From the NCBI GenBank assembly GCA_963753055.1, contig CAVWAP010000004.1, positions 992,001-1,056,000 on the forward strand: a stretch of 64,000 nt of DNA. Direction: 5' to 3'. Shown piece by piece: positions 6,486 to 13,688 of this stretch. A program made the position numbers and the translations under genes. Source of the DNA: JAUWGC01 sp963753055 (GTDB lineage Bacteria > Bacteroidota > Bacteroidia > Bacteroidales > B18-G4). Within the stretch, counting starts at the first letter, position 1; every line of letters begins with the position of its first letter. Below the pieces are notes generated by a model. The model searched no databases. It saw only the letters and a list, made by a program, of their open reading frames with translations, and was not told where the DNA came from.

Positions 6486-9191
6486 ATGAAAAAAAATCTA
6501 CTTTGCTTAATTCTGACTATGTTGACATTCGCTCCATTTAACGGAACCGCACAACAGTTTATGATCAAGGGACATGTTTATGACCAGCAATCCAATGCGC
6601 CCCTGGGCTCAGCCAATATCGTTATCATGGAGACCCAGGCTGGCACTATCAGCGGTGAGGATGGCTATTTTGAGTTGCAGGTTGATGAAAATAATCCCGT
6701 TACCCTTGCTTTTACCTTTATAGGTTACCAGCCCATCGAGATGGCGGTACAACCTGATGGAAAGGTCCTGCAGATCTTTATGAAATCAATCTCCATCATG
6801 GGGGAAGAAGTAGTTATCAGTGCATCTCGTCTTGGAGAAAAGATCAATAGGGCACCGGCAACGATTCATAAGATCAATGCAAAAGAGGTCCAGGCTGCAA
6901 CTTCTGGTGATTACTTCCAGGACCTTGGCAATATCCGCGATGTGGAGATCATCAACAACAGCATGGGATTTAAAATATTTAATGCCCGTGGGTTCAATAC
7001 TACAGCTCCCCTTCGAGTTGTACAGTATATTGATGGTATTGATAACCAGTTGCCAACAATTAATATTGTGCCGGGCGATATGTTCGGTACATCCGACCTC
7101 GACATTGCCGGTGTGGAAGTCATCTCCGGCCCCGCATCCGCCATGTATGGGCCAAATGCCATGCAGGGTGTCATTAGTTTCACTACAAAAGATCCTTATA
7201 CTTATAAAGGTGTGAGCGCTAAGGTTAAAGGAGGCAACAGGGATTTTATTGAAGCGCAGTTCCGTTATGCAGATGCATTCTTTAAAAATAAACTTGGGGT
7301 TAAGCTGGTTGGATCTTATATGAGTGCAAATGACTGGGAAGCCAACAATCCTAAAGCAAACCTTTATGGACATCAGCCTTCACCCCCTTTAAATATTGAT
7401 GGTATCATCGGTCAGCTTGCACAATCTGATCCAAATAATATCTTTTCTCAATTCCAGGATTATGCTGAAGCTTACCCGGATGCAAACCCGGGTATGACCC
7501 AGTTCTTTATGCCTGGGTATATGGAAACAGATTTGTGGGATGGTAAAACAGAAAATTTCAAGGTTGCAGCCTCATTGCATTATCGATTTGGTAAGAACCT
7601 GGAAGCAAAATATATGTACAGGTATTCTACCGGTACAAGTATCTACATGGGAAATAACAGGGCCCCGCTCCAGAATTTCTACCAGCAGATCCATTCACTG
7701 GAGTTGAAAGGTAAACAGTTTGTAGTCAGGGCTTTCCGTAGCAATGATGATACGAGGAACACCTATGCCTTTAATGCTACAGGGCCACTCCTGGGCTTTG
7801 CAGCCCTGCCACAGGCCGGAGGTTTATATTCTGCAGGGTATGTAGAGTCAATGTACTCACTATCAAATGGATTTACGCTCCCTTATGATAATAATTATGG
7901 TGTCGTGTCTGCCCAGCAAGGTATGAATGCATCCAACAGCGCATGGTTACAGCCTGGCACAGAAGCTTTTGACCAGGCATTCGAACAGATTAAAAGCACC
8001 AGCCCTCCAACTGGATCTAACTTCTCAAGCAAGACAACATTCTATAATGTTGATGGTGTATATAATATCGAACTCAATAAATTGGATATCAACCTGGGTG
8101 CAAACTACAGAAATATGCACCCTGTTTCAGAGGGAACTGTATTTGAAGATACCCTTCAGCAGGATGGCTCCTATAAAGAGATTTATGTCAACGAATATGG
8201 TGGTTTTGCCCAGGCGGTATTGAGACTTCTGGGGGATGACCTGAAGATCTATGGCTCCATCAGGCTTGATAAGAATGAGAACTTTGATCTGCAGTTTTCG
8301 CCACGACTGGGACTGGTTTATGCATATAAGAACAACACATTCAGGGTTACAGCACAATCTGCTTTCCGCCTGCCGGCACTTACTGACCAGTATCAGTACC
8401 TGAACAGGGGCAGGGACATTGTGATTGGTAACCTTGATGGTGTTAGCAACCTGTATACTTCCAGTTCTGTAAGCGGCTTCCTGCCACCATCAGGTGACAT
8501 GGATCCGGACAAACTTCAAACGACCAGTGTAAAAGGTGTTAAACCCGAGCAATTGCAATCGATTGAGATAGGATATAATACCATTATCCAGAACAAAGTA
8601 TTTCTTGACCTGAGTGCTTATTATAGTCGTTATACCGACTTTATTGGCTATGTGCCTGTTGTTCAACCTAAATCCGGGGTTGCTGGAGAGCAAAGCGGTG
8701 TGGATGACCTTCTTTCCAGAAATTACCAGAACTACTCCGTTGCCACCAACAGCGAAACCGATATCGATACCTACGGTGGAGGTATAGGGGTGAATTACTA
8801 CTTCTGGAAGAATACACACGCTTATTTCAATTATACCTTTGCCAATATTGACTCATCAGGAATACAGGACCAGATAATACCGGGGTTCAATACACCAAAG
8901 CATAAGATCAATATTGGTGTTGCCGGGGAGAAAGTGGTGAAAGGCTTCGGATTTGGTGTAAACTGGAAATGGGCCGATAATTACTACTGGCAGAGCATTT
9001 TTGCAAGCGGGCCGGTGAATGCGTACAGTGTGCTTGATATACAGCTTAACTATGCCATCCCAGCATGGTACTCTGTCATCAGGATTGGTGGAACCAATGT
9101 GCTTGACCAGAAGTATTACCAGGCGTATGGCATGCCGGAAATAGGAGGTTTTTACTATATCTCCTGGACATTTAATTTTAATTTCAAGTAA
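6486..9191 (+). CDS. TonB-dependent outer-membrane receptor paired with a LIV ABC importer
   Basis: A 901-residue protein from the ATG at 6486; a longer frame from 6438 would overlap the previous gene and hide the signal peptide MKKNLLCLILTMLTF. Order: signal peptide, carboxypeptidase-regulatory-like beta-sandwich (~25-100), TonB-box-like EEVVISASR, plug domain containing VEVISGPASAMYGPNAMQG (~195-215), then a 22-strand barrel ending in aromatic WTFNFNFK. It is not a SusC protein: there is no SusD partner and the plug differs. Being in line with a complete ABC importer suggests one solute is taken across the outer membrane here and across the inner membrane by the Liv-like transporter. Confidence 0.85.
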   Translation: MKKNLLCLILTMLTFAPFNGTAQQFMIKGHVYDQQSNAPLGSANIVIMETQAGTISGEDGYFELQVDENNPVTLAFTFIGYQPIEMAVQPDGKVLQIFMKSISIMGEEVVISASRLGEKINRAPATIHKINAKEVQAATSGDYFQDLGNIRDVEIINNSMGFKIFNARGFNTTAPLRVVQYIDGIDNQLPTINIVPGDMFGTSDLDIAGVEVISGPASAMYGPNAMQGVISFTTKDPYTYKGVSAKVKGGNRDFIEAQFRYADAFFKNKLGVKLVGSYMSANDWEANNPKANLYGHQPSPPLNIDGIIGQLAQSDPNNIFSQFQDYAEAYPDANPGMTQFFMPGYMETDLWDGKTENFKVAASLHYRFGKNLEAKYMYRYSTGTSIYMGNNRAPLQNFYQQIHSLELKGKQFVVRAFRSNDDTRNTYAFNATGPLLGFAALPQAGGLYSAGYVESMYSLSNGFTLPYDNNYGVVSAQQGMNASNSAWLQPGTEAFDQAFEQIKSTSPPTGSNFSSKTTFYNVDGVYNIELNKLDINLGANYRNMHPVSEGTVFEDTLQQDGSYKEIYVNEYGGFAQAVLRLLGDDLKIYGSIRLDKNENFDLQFSPRLGLVYAYKNNTFRVTAQSAFRLPALTDQYQYLNRGRDIVIGNLDGVSNLYTSSSVSGFLPPSGDMDPDKLQTTSVKGVKPEQLQSIEIGYNTIIQNKVFLDLSAYYSRYTDFIGYVPVVQPKSGVAGEQSGVDDLLSRNYQNYSVATNSETDIDTYGGGIGVNYYFWKNTHAYFNYTFANIDSSGIQDQIIPGFNTPKHKINIGVAGEKVVKGFGFGVNWKWADNYYWQSIFASGPVNAYSVLDIQLNYAIPAWYSVIRIGGTNVLDQKYYQAYGMPEIGGFYYISWTFNFNFK

Positions 9192-9200
9192 ATAAGGGAT

Positions 9201-9884
9201 CTAATAAGAGTAGCCCATTAATTCAATCTCCCTGGAAAATCGGTTTTTGATAAACCCGGCTTCCTGCTCTGTGAGAATATCCCTGTAATGCCTGCTGTCG
9301 GGCCTGAATTGCGATTTCGCATGATATTCAGGCATGGTGATCCTGGTTCCAAGTTTATCAGAAAGCTCTTTCAGGGCTGAATCCATCTCTTCGTAACGAA
9401 AAACTTTATCTGCCACAACTTTTTCATTGATGGAATACATGTCAAATCCCTGTATTTCATCCCTATGGTTGTTTAATAAATAGTCCATTACGCTTTCAAA
9501 TTCCTGTGTCCTGCTTCTGTGATAATAATGAGAGATGATCTTATCCCATGGATTCCTTTCAAGGCAAAATTTATAATAGCTGTTCCAGATGCCGGAAGAT
9601 ACGGAACTCTTTATTTCCCTGGCGGGCATATGGTTATAAAAAACTTTTCTTTTTCCTTTCAACAGTTTTCTTGACCAATCAGCTAATGAATATATGCGGG
9701 TAGGAATAAATACATTCTGCGGTCCGGGGAACCCAAGCTCAGCCCTGATCTTTTCATCGTCCTTTGAGATGGGGGTGATGATATCCTCCGGACCACATAT
9801 TGCGGATAAAGCAATTTCCAGTGAAGTTCCGGCCGTCTTCCGAAGTTTGATAAAGATGAATTTATGCCTGTGCGAAATGATCAT
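9201..9884 (-). CDS. Sulfotransferase (Sulfotransfer_2-like)
   Basis: A 227-residue cytosolic protein. The ATG at 9882-9884 is preferred over a TTG eight codons upstream. The PAPS-binding loop is KLRKTAGTSLE (5'-phosphosulfate motif) and the 3'-phosphate motif is ERNPWDKIISHYYH. Such enzymes move sulfate from PAPS to a sugar hydroxyl. The N-terminal and C-terminal parts (MPEYHAKSQFRPDSRHYRDI and the EIELMGY end) match carbohydrate sulfotransferases of bacterial exopolysaccharide clusters. It is separated from the main sulfotransferase operon by an oppositely oriented methyltransferase gene, and converges on the TonB receptor gene with nine bases between stops. Confidence 0.8.
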   Translation of the reverse strand: MIISHRHKFIFIKLRKTAGTSLEIALSAICGPEDIITPISKDDEKIRAELGFPGPQNVFIPTRIYSLADWSRKLLKGKRKVFYNHMPAREIKSSVSSGIWNSYYKFCLERNPWDKIISHYYHRSRTQEFESVMDYLLNNHRDEIQGFDMYSINEKVVADKVFRYEEMDSALKELSDKLGTRITMPEYHAKSQFRPDSRHYRDILTEQEAGFIKNRFSREIELMGYSY

Positions 9885-10006
9885 TACTCCAAAAATAAAT
9901 AAAATCAACGCTAAAAAACATTTCTAAAAGCTAAATACTAAATCAGTGGTGTCTGGTTATAAAGATGAATTGTTCATTTACTTAGATTTCCTCGTTTTGA
10001 AAAATG

Positions 10007-10148
10007 TCGCTCGACTCCGCTCGCGATGACAAATCTTGGTCTGTCATTTGGTTGAAGGGCGCGGCGCTCCATTGATATTCGTTATTGTGCGCCGCGCCCT
10101 TCCCCCTGAAAAAAGACTTGACCTGTCATCGCGAGCGGAGTCGAGCGA
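10007..10148. repeat. Nested palindromic element (MITE/REP-like)
   Basis: Two nested perfect inverted repeats. The outer arms, 25 bases each (10007-10031 and 10124-10148), contain CGACTCCGCTCGCGATGACA and its complement. The inner arms, 14 bases each (10054-10067 GAAGGGCGCGGCGC and 10089-10102), are strongly GC-rich in an AT-rich spacer. There is no open frame inside. Sequences built on GCGAGCGGAGTCGAGCGA-like palindromes are widely dispersed in bacterial intergenic DNA, so this is probably a mobile, non-autonomous palindrome. No target-site duplication is obvious. Confidence 0.85.
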
Positions 10149-10237
10149 TTGATAGCAATCAAGCAAAATTATTCCATTTTTAGACAAATAGGATTTTTCC
10201 CGAACACTACTGATACTAAATACTCACTACTAAATAC

Positions 10238-10245
10238 TATATTTG
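10238..10245 (+). promoter_or_regulatory. -7 element TATATTTG next to the methyltransferase start
   Basis: A perfect TAnnTTTG match ends five bases before the ATG at 10251. If used, transcription would begin at or near the start codon, giving a leaderless mRNA. No good -33 TTG was found. Confidence 0.35.
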
Positions 10246-10250
10246 TTTTC

Positions 10251-10964
10251 ATGTTATCAGGATTTTTCGGGAAGAACAAGCAAAAGAAGAAGAGCCAAAG
10301 GAAGAAGTCAAAGCGCAGAACGAAGAAGAACCGCACCCTGGAGGAGAAAAAGGCTGAATGGACAAGCAGGTGGGGGTCAGATGATTATGAGCCTTTCTGG
10401 GATTTAAAGGAAATGCCGGAGAGTATCATTGAGCTAATTCAAAAAGGAACCATCCCGCATGGGGTAAAAATTGTTGATATTGGCTGTGGGTCAGGATATC
10501 TTTCTGCCCATCTTGCTGAAAGAGATTTCCAGGTGACTGGCTTTGATTTTGCTCCAACAGCAATAGACAGGGCAAAAAAGAATTATCCGGAGATCCCGCA
10601 CAAATTGAAGTTTGTCACAGCGGATGCCACCAAAGCACTTCCCTTTGAAGATATATTCCAGGTAGGAATTGACAGGGGCACCTTCCATACTTTACCAAAC
10701 AGGAACAGGGCGGATTATGTTGCTGCCATTTCTCCAATAGTTGAAGAGGGTGGATGTTTGATCATGATGTATGCACTCCGGATTGCAAAGAAATTGATAG
10801 AATCCTCTGAAGATGATCCTGCCGTTCTGCTGAAAGAACATCTTGCAAAGGTTTTTGCCAGATACTTTGAATTAGAAGATTTTCGCCCAATATTTATGGC
10901 AAGTCACGACGAAAAAGACACGCCGGGATTCCTGATTGTTTTCAGAAAAAAATCAAACGAATAG
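10251..10964 (+). CDS. SAM-dependent methyltransferase, TPMT-like
   Basis: A 237-residue protein. Residues ~8-28 form a very basic tail (KKKSQRKKSKRRTKKNR), followed by WGSDDYEPFWDL, typical of the thiopurine S-methyltransferase-like branch. Motif I is VDIGCGSGYLS, followed by the acidic residue in VTGFDFAP and motif IV near FQVGIDRGTFHTLP. Family members methylate thiols, selenols or halides, or small acceptors in secondary metabolism; the substrate here is unknown. The start at 10251 is chosen because the 34 extra codons upstream come from repeat-rich spacer. It converges on the acyltransferase gene with a five-base gap and is the only plus-strand gene in this part of the glycan region. Confidence 0.75.
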   Translation: MLSGFFGKNKQKKKSQRKKSKRRTKKNRTLEEKKAEWTSRWGSDDYEPFWDLKEMPESIIELIQKGTIPHGVKIVDIGCGSGYLSAHLAERDFQVTGFDFAPTAIDRAKKNYPEIPHKLKFVTADATKALPFEDIFQVGIDRGTFHTLPNRNRADYVAAISPIVEEGGCLIMMYALRIAKKLIESSEDDPAVLLKEHLAKVFARYFELEDFRPIFMASHDEKDTPGFLIVFRKKSNE

Positions 10965-10969
10965 CCGGC

Positions 10970-11890
10970 TTACTCAGCACTGACATACTGCAGGTAGGTC
11001 TTGACATGCCCCCAGTTAATCTGTTGTGGTTCCTGTAACCATGATTTTTCCAGGATCCTGGCATATTGTGAAACAATGATCCTGATCCTTTCTTCTCTTG
11101 CCAGGGATTCGTCACCCTTATCCAGTGGTTCATGGAAATGGACCTTGAACTTACCAGATTGGTTCAGCGAAATCAATATGGGAATGATCCTGGCATCGGT
11201 GCTCAGTCCAAGCTCAGCAAAGCTTGCCCTGTACCCTCTTATCTTTTTCAAAAATGGAAGGGTCAGGTTGGAATTGCCCTGGTTGCCGTCCCCAAGCACA
11301 TGTGTTATTCCTCCATCATTTAAAACCTGCTTGGCTTTAAACATTGTTTTTAACAGGGAGGAGCCGGATTGATTACTGAATATCAGTTGTTTTGAGCCCA
11401 ATTTTTTATTCAGGCCCTGGAATTTTATGGATTCTGCTCCTCCGTCTGCAACGATGGTATAAAACTCATTGAATCCAATCATCGGAAAGAGGGCCAGCGC
11501 CGACTCTGCTAACCCAAAGTGGCTGTTAACCAAGACTATACCTTTCTTTTCATCGTAATACTTTTGAAAGTTTTCCAATCCAACAAACTCAAAATATTTA
11601 TCTACCTTGTCTGGTTTCAGGTAGGAAACAGCCATGGTCCGCCAGTTCTTCTGGAATCCGACAAAGAACTTTTCCCTGGTGAGCTTTTCATAATCCCCCT
11701 TAATATCAAGTTCTTGAAGAAATGTATTGAAAAGCCTTCCTTTCCGCTTGAAATGGTTTTGATGGGCGTATGGGGTTTGGCAAAAATTGTAAAGCTTCCG
11801 GTTACCATAAGCATAGGGTACCCATTTACCACCTGCCGGGGTGTTCAAAAACCTGAGGAATCTCTCTGTGATATTATTTTTAATAGACAT
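10970..11890 (-). CDS. LPLAT-type acyltransferase (LpxL-related)
   Basis: A 306-residue protein of the bacterial lipid A acyltransferase/LPLAT superfamily. The catalytic HX4E motif is HFGLAE within IVLVNSHFGLAESALAL (~residue 123), and a second conserved block is THVLGDGNQGNSNLTLPFL. Unlike LpxL it has no clear N-terminal membrane helix. It is the last gene of the minus-strand operon, six bases after an adenylation-carrier protein. The pairing suggests that it acylates, or transfers an activated acyl/aminoacyl group to, a lipid or glycan made by the cluster rather than lipid A itself. That role is inferred from position. Confidence 0.72.
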   Translation of the reverse strand: MSIKNNITERFLRFLNTPAGGKWVPYAYGNRKLYNFCQTPYAHQNHFKRKGRLFNTFLQELDIKGDYEKLTREKFFVGFQKNWRTMAVSYLKPDKVDKYFEFVGLENFQKYYDEKKGIVLVNSHFGLAESALALFPMIGFNEFYTIVADGGAESIKFQGLNKKLGSKQLIFSNQSGSSLLKTMFKAKQVLNDGGITHVLGDGNQGNSNLTLPFLKKIRGYRASFAELGLSTDARIIPILISLNQSGKFKVHFHEPLDKGDESLAREERIRIIVSQYARILEKSWLQEPQQINWGHVKTYLQYVSAE

Positions 11891-11896
11891 AAACGT

Positions 11897-13687
11897 TTAT
11901 TTTGAAGCCTCATCAATTGACCTTGCGAGGGCCTCAATGGTTGGATTTTCAGTAAGATAGTCAATATCGATTTTAAAGTTAAAGGTTTTTTCAACTGTAT
12001 CAAAAGCAACAAACATCTTTAATGAATCCTGCCCCGTTTCCAGGATATTATCTGTGATCCCGATGGGGTGGATCTCAAGTTGCTTTTCAAAGATAGAGAT
12101 GAGTTCAGTTTCGGTAGGGGTTTTGGCATGTTTGATGTCATCTTTCCCAGATTGTTGTTCCCAATCCGGATCAGGGAGGGCATTGTAATTCGTTTTTCCT
12201 GATTCAGTTTTTGGCAGTTCTGACATTTGAATAACAAAAGCCGGTACCATATAATCAGGTAGCCTTCTGGTAAGAAAGGTTTTGAGGTCTTTTTCTCCAA
12301 TGCTATTTCCCTGCCGGCAGACATAATAGGCTAGCAGGTGCTTGTCTCCTGCTGGACTTTCCTTAAGCTTAACGGCCACTTCCTGTATATCCGGATTAAA
12401 TAACATGCTGTTCTCTATCTCGCCAAGATCAATCCGCTGTCCCCTGATCTTCACCATGGAGTCTTTCCTGCCCACATGGACAAGGCATCCGTCTTCCTGT
12501 AAATAAGCCAGGTCGCGGCTTTTAAATACGATATCATTATCAACCTGTGAGAAGTGGGCTTCTGTTTGCTTTCTGTCTCTCCAGTATCCTCTTGCCAGGT
12601 ATGGACTGCGCAGGATCATCTCGCCAACCTGGCTCGCACTGCATTTTTCCCCATCCTCATTAACAATCCCGATATTCATGCCTTCGATCTCATAGCCAAT
12701 CGGGACGATATTTTGCTTTAAAACGGTCTCACGAGTGATCCTGAAGGCCCTGGAAAGATAAGCTTCAGTGCTGGCGTAAATGTTAATGATCTGCGCTTTA
12801 GCACTCAGGTGTGGCTGGATGAGCCTGATATCATTAAAATAGAGGGTTTCCCCACCAAGCAAAAGAACCCTCAGTTTTGGAAATCTGAAATCTTTCTGTA
12901 AGGTGACACGGAAATGCCTTAGGACAGATGGGATCATCAATGCCAGGGATATTTTTTGCTCCATGAAAAAGCTGGCTAATCCCTGGAAACCATTTTTCTT
13001 CAGATCATAAACACATAATGTGCCCCCATTTAGAATTATACCCAGGAATGGCATGGCATGGGCTGAAAAACCAATTGAAAAATAATAGGCGAACCGGTCC
13101 TTAGGTGTGATATTAATAAAACTGGAAAATCGTTTAACGAAATGGACCTGGTTTCGATGATAAGTATATACTCCTTTTGGTTCCCCTGTAGACCCTGAAG
13201 TGTAAATTATGTGAATATTGTCATCCGGTTTCGGGTTTGTTGACACTGGTTCAATGCTTTCCTGGATATTCAGGCTATCAATATTTATGATGAAATGATC
13301 ATCATGGATGGCTTTTACCTGTCCAATGTTTAAATTATTCGTAATTACCACTCCAGGCTGTGCATTTTTTATAACCAAATCGATCCTGTGTGCGGGCCAG
13401 CTGGTATCGATAGGGATGTAAGCAGCACCGGATTTCAGAATCCCTAGGATTGTTACAAACTGGTCTATTCCAGTATCAAGAAAGAGGGCATGTTGCTTGG
13501 CTGAGGTGCCACTTTTCAATATTTCACCGGCAAGTAAGTTAGCCTTCTGATCAAGCTCCCTGTAAGTAATGCGTTGATCTCCATCGGTAATTGCTTCCTT
13601 GTCCGGGAACTGATCTGCTATCATTTTAAAACGATCAACAACACTTTGTTCAACAGTATCGAAAGGAATCTGTCCTTCTTTATTCAT
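11897..13687 (-). CDS. Adenylation-carrier didomain protein (NRPS-like A-PCP)
   Basis: A 596-residue two-domain protein. Adenylation core motifs are in order: LKSGAAYIPIDTSWPAHRI (A2, ~84-102), IYTSGSTGEPKGV (A3, ~161-173), NIYASTEA (A5), GRKDSMVKIRGQRIDLGEIE (A8) and LPKTESGK with the catalytic Lys (A10). The last ~70 residues are a phosphopantetheine carrier domain with attachment site GQDSLK, Ser555. There is no condensation or thioesterase domain, so it should load one amino or carboxylic acid onto its own carrier arm, much as DltA/DltC do as separate proteins. Next to an acyltransferase in a surface-glycan operon, the loaded group could decorate the glycan or its lipid anchor. Substrate unknown. 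Confidence 0.82.
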   Translation of the reverse strand: MNKEGQIPFDTVEQSVVDRFKMIADQFPDKEAITDGDQRITYRELDQKANLLAGEILKSGTSAKQHALFLDTGIDQFVTILGILKSGAAYIPIDTSWPAHRIDLVIKNAQPGVVITNNLNIGQVKAIHDDHFIINIDSLNIQESIEPVSTNPKPDDNIHIIYTSGSTGEPKGVYTYHRNQVHFVKRFSSFINITPKDRFAYYFSIGFSAHAMPFLGIILNGGTLCVYDLKKNGFQGLASFFMEQKISLALMIPSVLRHFRVTLQKDFRFPKLRVLLLGGETLYFNDIRLIQPHLSAKAQIINIYASTEAYLSRAFRITRETVLKQNIVPIGYEIEGMNIGIVNEDGEKCSASQVGEMILRSPYLARGYWRDRKQTEAHFSQVDNDIVFKSRDLAYLQEDGCLVHVGRKDSMVKIRGQRIDLGEIENSMLFNPDIQEVAVKLKESPAGDKHLLAYYVCRQGNSIGEKDLKTFLTRRLPDYMVPAFVIQMSELPKTESGKTNYNALPDPDWEQQSGKDDIKHAKTPTETELISIFEKQLEIHPIGITDNILETGQDSLKMFVAFDTVEKTFNFKIDIDYLTENPTIEALARSIDEASK

Positions 13688-13688
13688 C

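Larger units (their letters stand above)
9885..10250. other. Intergenic stretch between divergent genes
   Basis: No gene is supported here. It holds a nested palindromic element (10007-10148), flanked by short runs of CTAAATA-like 7-base units (9931-9944 and about 10205-10239) and the TATATTTG promoter element of the methyltransferase gene. A frame open from 10149 begins at the edge of the palindrome and is not used as the start. Confidence 0.6.

Noticed and set aside
10149..10250. Upstream start of the methyltransferase
   Set aside because: The extra 34 codons begin at the border of a palindromic element and cross the promoter element; residues are not protein-like for the family.
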